Source: Oscillospiraceae bacterium
GTDB lineage: Bacteria > Bacillota > Clostridia > Oscillospirales > Oscillospiraceae
Direction of reading: 5' to 3'
Assembly: GCA_020860205.1 (NCBI GenBank)
Contig: JAJBUU010000004.1
Location: forward strand, 32,001-96,000
Length of the DNA: 64,000 nucleotides
Shown here: positions 59,397-64,000 of the stretch, piece after piece
Layout of the letters: each line of letters begins with the position of its first letter
Numbering within the stretch: the stretch's first letter is position 1
The notes under the pieces: model-generated
What the model was told of the DNA's origin: nothing
The model's input: the letters and a program-made list of their open reading frames with translations, nothing else
Databases searched by the model: none
Program-made: the position numbers and the translations under genes

Positions 59397-59620
59397 TAAA
59401 GGGTCACCTCCAAGCCGAGCATTCTCTGACACTTACGGATAAACAGCTTTTCGCAAGTGCCGTTTTCCTGTTTACCATATCTCTTTGTACGCTCGCCTAA
59501 AGCAGTGAACGCATACACACGAGCTTCGTCAATCTGCTCATCGGTCAAACGCGCCATTGTTTCCTCGCCAAGAGCCTTAACTCCGTAGCCCCTAAAAATC
59601 ACATCAATATTGTTCAGCAT
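59396..59620 (-). CDS. 74-aa hypothetical protein
   Basis: MLNNIDVIFRGYGVKALGEE..., ending LFIRKCQRMLGLEVTL. No family recognised. AAGGAGG SD and TAATG overlaps at both ends fix the start at 59620 rather than the track's 59650. Confidence 0.66.
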   Translation of the reverse strand: MLNNIDVIFRGYGVKALGEETMARLTDEQIDEARVYAFTALGERTKRYGKQENGTCEKLFIRKCQRMLGLEVTL

Positions 59621-59838
59621 TACTTTGTCCTCCTTAAAAACTGATAGCATTCGGCAAACTCGTGTCTTGCCTCGTATTCAGGATTGATAAAACGAGAAAC
59701 GCTAAAGCCCGTGCAATGCGCGTCTATCTCAACGTCATACCAACCGGCATGCACGTAAGTGGTACGGACGATAATCACGTCGGCTTTTGTGCTCCTGAGG
59801 TATGCACGCAAATTGCTGATTACATGAGTCTCGGTCAT
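59620..59838 (-). CDS. 72-aa hypothetical protein
   Basis: MTETHVISNLRAYLRSTKAD..., predicted alpha/beta, with VIIVRTTYVHAGWYDVEIDA. Similar in layout to the 79-aa protein at 63594 (a V-I-V-R-T core after a helical start), so the two may be distant paralogues. AAGGAGG SD. Confidence 0.64.
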   Translation of the reverse strand: MTETHVISNLRAYLRSTKADVIIVRTTYVHAGWYDVEIDAHCTGFSVSRFINPEYEARHEFAECYQFLRRTK

Positions 59839-59852
59839 TTTGAAGCGCCTCC

Positions 59853-60002
59853 TTATTTACCAAAAGTGAGTCGAAGAATGTCGTTATCCTCGATTACCTT
59901 ATCCTGATTCTCAATCTCAAAAAGCAGGTCACGCAGCTCTTTAACGGTCATCTGCTGATTGTCAACCTCTGTAAGTACCTGTCTAAGCTCTCTGTACGTC
60001 AT
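59853..60002 (-). CDS. 49-aa hypothetical protein (below ORF-track cutoff)
   Basis: Reads MTYRELRQVLTEVDNQQMTV then KELRDLLFEIENQDKVIEDN and ends RLTFGK. Highly charged, likely a short coiled coil. GGAGG SD 8 bases before the ATG. First gene downstream of the promoter-like repeat at 60045-60145. Not in the ORF list because it is under 60 aa. Confidence 0.62.
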   Translation of the reverse strand: MTYRELRQVLTEVDNQQMTVKELRDLLFEIENQDKVIEDNDILRLTFGK

Positions 60003-60044
60003 GTTTTTGTCCTCCAAAATCGTATTTGTCTGAGGCTTTATCCT

Positions 60045-60145
60045 CTTGACATTATTTATTATGCCGTGTTTTACTGATTTTGTATGCCGACAAAGCGCTC
60101 AGACTTTTACTGATTTTAGTGACACTGTTCTATGCGGTTTTACTG
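60045..60145. repeat. promoter/operator-like direct repeat, copy 1 (with 62432-62530)
   Basis: About 75 bases are nearly identical to copy 2: CTTGACATT..., GTGTTTTACTGATTTTGTAT, GCCGAC(A/G)AA(G/A)CGCTCAGAC. Each copy lies just upstream of a minus-strand gene. Around them are TTTACTG-containing dyads, here TTTACTG-GTAA-CAGTAAA at 60139-60156, which look like operators. Confidence 0.7.
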
Positions 60146-60161
60146 GTAACAGTAAATAAGG

Positions 60162-60407
60162 CTAAGACTCAGACTTTTTATACTGTTCGAGACACTTCCT
60201 GCGGTAGGCCTCTTTGGAAACAGCCTTGCAGTAGTCGCTGTTCGCTGCGTAATACTTGCGGCTATATTCTGCCGCCTTTTCAGGGTGGGCCGCAAGCCAT
60301 GCACGGTCGCGTTCATACTTGACCTTTGCCCTGCACTCAGGCGAGCAATACTTTTTCGCGCGGGAAGTAACGTCAATAGGTTTTCCGCAGACCTGACATA
60401 TTTTCAT
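60162..60407 (-). CDS. 81-aa zinc-finger-like hypothetical protein
   Basis: Starts MKICQVCGKPIDVTSRAKKY and has a CxxC ... CSPEC pair, followed by a basic Tyr-rich helical tail (YSRKYYAANSDYCKAVSKEAYRRK). It may bind nucleic acid. Common type in phage and ICE operons. SD GAGGGGTGA is moderate. Confidence 0.66.
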   Translation of the reverse strand: MKICQVCGKPIDVTSRAKKYCSPECRAKVKYERDRAWLAAHPEKAAEYSRKYYAANSDYCKAVSKEAYRRKCLEQYKKSES

Positions 60408-60436
60408 AGGTAATCACCCCTCAATAATGATGTAGT

Positions 60437-60553
60437 TTCTGGAGCTCCCAGAAGCTCCGTATTTGAGTTTTCTCTTTTGGGCGAATAAATCTAAGCCCAA
60501 AGTCCGAAAACTCGATATGGCTCAAAATAGGCTTGTTCTGGCTCGTTCTGAGC
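60437..60553. repeat. structured direct repeat, copy 2 (with 57241-57355)
   Basis: GAGTTTTC (60465-60472) pairs with GAAAACTC (60506-60513); TTTGGGC (60476-60482) pairs with GCCCAAA (60495-60501); GGAGCT-CCCAGA-AGCTCC forms an end hairpin. Located in the 3' flank of the XRE gene, as copy 1 is at the 3' end of the zinc-ribbon gene. Confidence 0.75.
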
Positions 60554-60557
60554 TTGC

Positions 60558-60767
60558 TTATTCCTGTTCGGTATCATCGGGCGCAAGAATATCCTCAATG
60601 CTGCACTCCAAAGAGTCTGCGAGCTTCTGCGCTGTCTTGAGCGCGATGTTCTCGGTCTTAATAACGCCGTGCTCAATCTGCCACAGCTTTTGGTAATTGA
60701 CGCCCGACTTCTCGGCGAGCTGCTTATAAGTCAAGCCCTTTTCTTTTCTCAGTTTTGCGAGTCCCAT
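60558..60767 (-). CDS. small XRE-family helix-turn-helix regulator
   Basis: 69 aa, one complete HTH_3 domain: LAKLRKEKGLTYKQLAEKSG followed by VNYQKLWQIEHG and IALKTAQKLADSLECSIEDIL. Likely the repressor or control protein of the element; candidate binder of the TTTACTG dyads at the duplicated promoter repeat. SD AAAAGGAGA. Confidence 0.85.
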   Translation of the reverse strand: MGLAKLRKEKGLTYKQLAEKSGVNYQKLWQIEHGVIKTENIALKTAQKLADSLECSIEDILAPDDTEQE

Positions 60768-60789
60768 TGTTTTTATCTCCTTTTCATTT

Positions 60790-61482
60790 TCAAATTTTTG
60801 TTTTCCATGCCCAGCCGTCTAAGATGTAGACGGGAGTCAGCCAACGAGAATACTCCTCAGCCGTCAAGCTGTTCCCGTGGACGACTACGGCGGGAATGCC
60901 GTAAAGGGATAACTGCAAGTAGCACATATACACGCACTTAATATCGACGTCGGTCGCAAAGACGAAGAGTTGCTTGGAATAATTCATATCGCGTTCAAGC
61001 ATAGCCTTTGCCATACCGAGAATCATTGCTCCCGACCCGCAGCAAGGCTCGTTCAGAGAAACGTAGCCTCGCTCGTTCAAAAGAATATCCTTGCCGCCTA
61101 TCACGATTTCGGCCATCAGGTCGCAGACGTGTTGCGGCGTAAAGAATTGGCCTTTGTACTTATTGTGAAGCTCCAACTCGTGAAACAGGGTACCGAGTAC
61201 GTCGGTCGGTGCGTTGCTCCATGTGATTTCATACTCTAAGGCGAGTACAAGCTCCGCGAACATTTGCGTAAATAGCTCTTGCTCGTCGGGCTTATATTTC
61301 CTTATGGTCTCAAGGTATTGCTGCTCACGTTTCTCCCATGTCGGCGCGTGTCTGTCGCAGCTGTTCGCGACGCATAACGCGCTGAGCGCCACGAAATCAG
61401 AGAAAACGTCCCATACACTATGTACCTGCCCGAGCCTCTGTATGGTTTTCAATATCGTTTGTCTGTGAGGGTTGTTCGCCAT
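60790..61482 (-). CDS. N-6 DNA methylase-fold protein lacking the NPPY motif
   Basis: 230 aa. Has the substrate-side motif KGQFFTPQHVCDLMAEI (motif X), the SAM-binding motif I NEPCCGSGAMILGMA and an acidic residue loop (FATDVD), all as in N6-adenine methylases of type I/IIG systems. The protein ends soon after VVVHGNSLTAEEYSRW, where motif IV (NPPY/F/W) should follow; none is visible. It may bind SAM or DNA without methylating, or need a partner. No specificity or restriction gene is adjacent. AAGGAGG SD selects the ATG at 61482 over the track start. Confidence 0.75.
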   Translation of the reverse strand: MANNPHRQTILKTIQRLGQVHSVWDVFSDFVALSALCVANSCDRHAPTWEKREQQYLETIRKYKPDEQELFTQMFAELVLALEYEITWSNAPTDVLGTLFHELELHNKYKGQFFTPQHVCDLMAEIVIGGKDILLNERGYVSLNEPCCGSGAMILGMAKAMLERDMNYSKQLFVFATDVDIKCVYMCYLQLSLYGIPAVVVHGNSLTAEEYSRWLTPVYILDGWAWKTKI

Positions 61483-61513
61483 AATAACCTCCTTAACAGC
61501 CGCGAAGCGCGCC

Positions 61514-62395
61514 TTAATCGGCGCGCTCCATAACGACTTCACAGATTCCGCAAATCAAGCTAAGCTCGCCCGTCGTTCTGACAGTCTGCCCGCAGCAAGG
61601 GCAGGTGTAAGCGTGAGCCTTTACGCGAGAAGCTTTTTTGCTTTTCTTTCCCAAGGTATGGCGGGCAAACGGTACTTCAAGAGCGTACCCGTTCTCGCGG
61701 AGGGTCTCAATAAAAGACTCGCTCGGCGTCGTGGTTGAATAGCCGTTTGCGCGGTCGTAATCAATGATGAGCCCTCTTGCCTCAGCCTCCTGCTTGAAGA
61801 GCTTGTTGTGGTATCTGCCGTTTTGGCAGGTTTCCGTCAAGTCATTCTCGCGGCAGTAGAGGTGAACCATTTCGTGGAGCATGGTCGCCGCAGTGTTCTC
61901 GCTCGGTCTGTTCAGGTACTCGGCGCCGATGTTGATTTCATAGCGCCCGTTATCCTCTTCGCCTGCGTTCCAGATTTTCTTTGTCGTGCAGTGGCCGTAA
62001 GCCCTCGGCGTAGACTGGACCGTAATGACGGGGCGGGGCAGCTTGTCCTCAAAGTAAAGGCGATTCAGCAGGTCAAAGAGGTTTTCAAGCTTGCCGACGA
62101 TTTCGGAAAGAGCAAGAGGCTTGTCCTCAGCTTCCGTATCGGTCTTTTCCTCTTCGGTATGTACTTCTTCAGCCTCAGAGGTTTCGGTCTCATTCTGCGC
62201 GTCCTGCGCGGTCTCAGCAGCAGTCTCGGTCTCAGCCTCGACAGCTTCTTCTTCAACGGCTTTCCACCAGCGGCGAAGTGTAATGTTCTTGACCTCTTTA
62301 GTCTCGCCCGTTGCGACGTCCTTCAGGGTAACACCGTCCTCGATTGTTCCGATGAGCTCGGCAAGAGCTCCTGTCTTTACGTGTTTGTACATCAT
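61514..62395 (-). CDS. SprT-like zinc metallopeptidase-domain protein
   Basis: 293 aa. An N-terminal domain (MMYKHVKTGALAELIGTIED) precedes a long Glu/Thr-rich acidic linker (about 55-105), then a SprT-like domain with the HExxH zinc motif in MLHEMVHLYCREND and GHCTTKKIW, and a C-terminal zinc ribbon (CPCCGQTVRTT ... CGIC). SprT/Spartan-type proteases cut DNA-protein crosslinks; ICE-encoded members are frequent but uncharacterised. Start at 62395 follows AAGGAGG; the track start lies before it. Confidence 0.8.
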   Translation of the reverse strand: MMYKHVKTGALAELIGTIEDGVTLKDVATGETKEVKNITLRRWWKAVEEEAVEAETETAAETAQDAQNETETSEAEEVHTEEEKTDTEAEDKPLALSEIVGKLENLFDLLNRLYFEDKLPRPVITVQSTPRAYGHCTTKKIWNAGEEDNGRYEINIGAEYLNRPSENTAATMLHEMVHLYCRENDLTETCQNGRYHNKLFKQEAEARGLIIDYDRANGYSTTTPSESFIETLRENGYALEVPFARHTLGKKSKKASRVKAHAYTCPCCGQTVRTTGELSLICGICEVVMERAD

Positions 62396-62588
62396 GGTAT
62401 TGTCCTCCTTATTCATTGTAGCGGTTATCCGCTTGACATTTATTATTATGTCGTGTTTTACTGATTTTGTATGCCGACGAAACGCTCAGACTTTACTGAA
62501 AATAGTAAGTCGTTTCCTATGCGCTTTTGCCGGTTTACTATATTCGGTAGAGCGAACGCCCCAAAACGACCCATACACAGGGCGGTTT
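62396..62588. other. upstream region of the SprT-like gene
   Basis: First part of a 552-bp gene-less interval (62396-62947). Holds copy 2 of the promoter repeat and a TTACT-GAAAAT-AGTAA dyad (62493-62508). ORFs listed in the interval translate repeats and are not supported. Confidence 0.6.
62432..62530. repeat. promoter/operator-like direct repeat, copy 2 (with 60045-60145)
   Basis: See copy 1. Here it precedes the SprT-like gene. The conserved block includes GTTTTACTGATTTTGTATGC and CGCTCAGAC. Confidence 0.7.
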
Positions 62589-62934
62589 ACAACCGATACA
62601 ACCGAAACAACCGAGTAAAAATGGGCTCGGTTGTAAGCTCAAAGCCTTGCAAACACTGGCTTTTTGGCTCTTTTACAACCGAAACAACCGAGAATTCCTA
62701 TAACACTTCTTTTAATTTGAGAGTATTTGAGAAGAAATAAAGGTATATGTACTCTCAAATCTCTCTATTCTCTCAATTTTCAAAAAGTGTTATTAAAAAT
62801 CGGTTGTCTCGGTTGTAAGGCTCGAAAAGCCTTGAAAACAAAGGACTTTTTCAACAACCGAGCTCGGTTGTTTCGGTTGTTTCGGTTGTAAACTCGGTTG
62901 TAGGAGCGCCCGACTCGGTTGTAAACACGGTCGT
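62589..62934. repeat. iteron-like array of ACAACCG/CGGTTGT heptamers
   Basis: Fourteen exact copies plus one variant in 346 bp. Six ACAACCG start at 62589, 62598, 62607, 62675, 62684 and 62854. Eight CGGTTGT start at 62628, 62801, 62810, 62865, 62874, 62883, 62895 and 62916; the variant CGGTCGT is at 62928. Many are spaced exactly 9 bp. ACAACCG-AGCT-CGGTTGT (62854-62871) is a perfect 18-bp palindrome. The centre (62695-62800) is AT-rich with nested inverted repeats: ATAACACTT/AAGTGTTAT and ATTTGAGAGTA/TACTCTCAAAT. It resembles a replication origin or another multi-protein DNA site. Confidence 0.85.
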
Positions 62935-62947
62935 AAATCTTGCGGCG

Positions 62948-63151
62948 TCATACCGTCGCACTCTCAATCCGAGCGATAAAGCCTTCAAGCTCTGCAACCG
63001 ACATTTTCGCGTCCATGTAGTCCTTGACAACCGTATAGTCGGGCTTGTTTTTGATTTCTGCCTCAAGGCTCGATACAAGGTCCTCTGCGTCGTCAAGCGC
63101 TGTAGCGAGATAGCGCTTGATTGCGTTCCACTCTGATAACGTGAATTTCAT
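62948..63151 (-). CDS. 67-aa hypothetical protein
   Basis: MKFTLSEWNAIKRYLATALD..., two predicted helices forming a likely coiled-coil hairpin (LVSSLEAEI, VAELEGFIARIE). AAGGAGG SD. Last gene before the iteron-like array. Confidence 0.65.
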   Translation of the reverse strand: MKFTLSEWNAIKRYLATALDDAEDLVSSLEAEIKNKPDYTVVKDYMDAKMSVAELEGFIARIESATV

Positions 63152-63163
63152 CTTATCGCCTCC

Positions 63164-63412
63164 TTATTTGAATAAGTCTCTTGCTATGTAGTCTCCATAA
63201 CCCTTATCGATATAGGCCTGCAGCACGGCCCGAGCCTCGACGTCATAGGTAATATGGTCATGGACCTCCTGAATCGTGTCGTACTCCTGCAACAAGGCGA
63301 CGATTAAGTCGCTTGCTGCTTTGGTACTCCACGCAAGAGCGCGGGCCTTATAGGATTTTGCTGTAGGGGCGAGCCATTTGACGTCGCCCTTATCATATCT
63401 GCGGCGACTCAT
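63164..63412 (-). CDS. 82-aa hypothetical protein
   Basis: MSRRRYDKGDVKWLAPTAKS..., basic N-terminus then helical. No family recognised. Start at 63412 from GAGGTGTC and the ATGA overlap with the upstream stop. Confidence 0.63.
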   Translation of the reverse strand: MSRRRYDKGDVKWLAPTAKSYKARALAWSTKAASDLIVALLQEYDTIQEVHDHITYDVEARAVLQAYIDKGYGDYIARDLFK

Positions 63413-63597
63413 ACCGACACCTCGCATATAAGGTACTCGGTATTGTTCTCATCGCGGTAGAGGTACGGGTCTATCAGCATAGGCCTCGGTCTTCGGCTTT
63501 CAATAAAGGCCTTGGCCGATTGCATACTCAAATAGCCTTCCTGACTGACCTTGCTCGGGTGCGCCTCGGGCGTTACCTGTACGACATAAACCCTCAT
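63409..63597 (-). CDS. 62-aa hypothetical protein
   Basis: MRVYVVQVTPEAHPSKVSQE..., beta-alpha-beta-like small protein with LIDPYLYRDENNTEYLICEV. ATGA overlap with the upstream stop and AGGAGGCGAGG SD fix the start at 63597. Confidence 0.63.
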   Translation of the reverse strand: MRVYVVQVTPEAHPSKVSQEGYLSMQSAKAFIESRRPRPMLIDPYLYRDENNTEYLICEVSV

Positions 63598-63833
63598 GAC
63601 CTCGCCTCCTGCCTTAACTTGAGCAGCTTGCTGAGGGCGCAATGAAGGAAGAAGTCCCGCAGCTCGTCCTCTGTAGTCTCATACTCAGTACGTACAATCA
63701 GCGTATAATTCGCGGCGTAACGGCTCCAAGAAACATTGAAGCACATATAGCTGTAGCCCTGCAGGCAGTCCTTGATTGCTACGCACTCGCTTTCAGTGAA
63801 GTAGCCGAGCTCGGTAAAAATATGTTCTGTCAT
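63594..63833 (-). CDS. 79-aa hypothetical protein
   Basis: MTEHIFTELGYFTESECVAI..., with SRYAANYTLIVRTEYETTED in the middle. It may share an ancestor with the 72-aa protein at 59620. AAGGAGG SD. Confidence 0.63.
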   Translation of the reverse strand: MTEHIFTELGYFTESECVAIKDCLQGYSYMCFNVSWSRYAANYTLIVRTEYETTEDELRDFFLHCALSKLLKLRQEARS

Positions 63834-63849
63834 GGTCTTGTCCTCCTTA

Positions 63850-64000
63850 TCAGTGAAGCTTGTAGGTGTTGCCCTTAGCCTTAACGAAGTAATGCTTTAC
63901 GAGCGTGCCGTCGTGGTTTCTGCTCAAAGTGCTGTAGACTTCCTCAATATCAGAAAGACGAACACTCTTGCAGCGGGGCTGTCTCTTTACAAAGGAAAGA
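63850..64000 (-). CDS. hypothetical protein, N-terminus beyond window edge
   Basis: An open minus-strand frame of 49 codons enters from the right edge and ends at 63850-63852, reading ...FVKRQPRCKSVRLSDIEEVY then STLSRNHDGTLVKHYFVKAK and ending NTYKLH. No domain recognised. Lies 17 bases before the next gene in the same string. Confidence 0.55.
   Translation of the reverse strand, partial: LSFVKRQPRCKSVRLSDIEEVYSTLSRNHDGTLVKHYFVKAKGNTYKLH

Larger units (their letters stand above)
57232..64000. mobile_element. putative integrated mobile element (ICE or phage-like), left part
   Basis: Sharp change from the host: lower GC, very small genes, all on the minus strand, most with SD AAGGAGG and ATGA/TAATG overlaps, few recognisable functions. 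Recognised products are an XRE regulator, a methylase-fold protein and a SprT-like peptidase. Repeats specific to the region (57241/60437, 60045/62432 and 62589-62934) are absent from the host part. It begins right after ssrA. No integrase, relaxase or structural phage gene is within the window, so the type is undecided and the right end lies outside. Confidence 0.65.

Noticed and set aside
62589-62934. CRISPR array
   Set aside because: Repeat unit is 7 bp with a 9-bp period and both orientations; no 20-40 bp repeats or unique spacers, and no cas genes.
62471-63096. ORFs with TTETTETTE-type repeats on both strands
   Set aside because: They translate the ACAACCG/CGGTTGT array; no SD and broken composition.

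Overview
The window comes from a high-GC, spore-forming gut-type Clostridia, most likely the Oscillospiraceae/Oscillospirales. Evidence for sporulation is a SpoIIP amidase, an alpha/beta-type small acid-soluble spore protein and a LysM-GH18 cortex-lytic-type enzyme. Firmicutes-type markers are the WalRK-YycHI cluster, sigma-A promoters with TTGACA/TATAAT boxes, and strong AGGAGG ribosome binding sites. The genus cannot be fixed from sequence alone.

Layout, 1-33 kb (chromosomal core). On the minus strand: a DUF815 ATPase (cut by the left edge), the branched-chain amino acid operon ilvB-ilvN-ilvC-ilvD, a 70-aa unknown protein and a LysM-GH18 glycosidase. On the plus strand: a spermidine/putrescine-type ABC operon (potABCD) behind a long structured leader that ends in an intrinsic terminator; a MerR-controlled unit (cytidylate-kinase-like protein plus MATE pump, with a divergently controlled regulator); spoIIP; and a CBS-domain protein. 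RidA and a GT-C type membrane glycosyltransferase lie on the minus strand. Then come rpoB-rpoC without ribosomal-protein neighbours, a SASP gene, DUF1385-prmC, and recA-recX-rimO-pgsA.

Layout, 33-57 kb. tRNA-Gln(CTG), a phosphopantetheinyl transferase, a P-type ATPase, and a TRAP C4-dicarboxylate transporter in the order M-P-Q. The transporter faces a fumarase-malic enzyme operon, so uptake and use of fumarate/malate probably go together. An IS630-type transposase remnant follows, then a frameshifted leucine-rich-repeat protein with a C-terminal dockerin, metY behind a terminator-like leader, a 32-aa DUF3789 protein, tRNA-Pro(TGG), a decayed gene fragment, the NUDIX-walR-walK-yycH-yycI operon, smpB, a cyclophilin and tmRNA (ssrA).

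Layout, 57.2-64 kb. Immediately after ssrA and a terminator, the character changes to lower GC and tightly packed tiny genes, all on the minus strand, most with strong SD sequences and many with ATGA or TAATG overlaps. This looks like one end of an integrated mobile element (ICE or phage-like). It carries an XRE repressor-like protein, a methylase-fold protein lacking the usual NPPY motif, a SprT-like zinc peptidase, a lipoprotein and many unknowns. Its non-coding DNA is the most unusual part of the window. There is a 346-bp array of 14 exact ACAACCG/CGGTTGT heptamers, largely on a 9-bp period, flanking an AT-rich core with nested inverted repeats. A roughly 115-bp structured direct repeat lies at the 3' ends of two genes. 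A duplicated promoter/operator-like repeat carries TTTACTG dyads.

All statements are from reading the sequence. No database search was run; family names rest on recognised motifs and overall protein resemblance.
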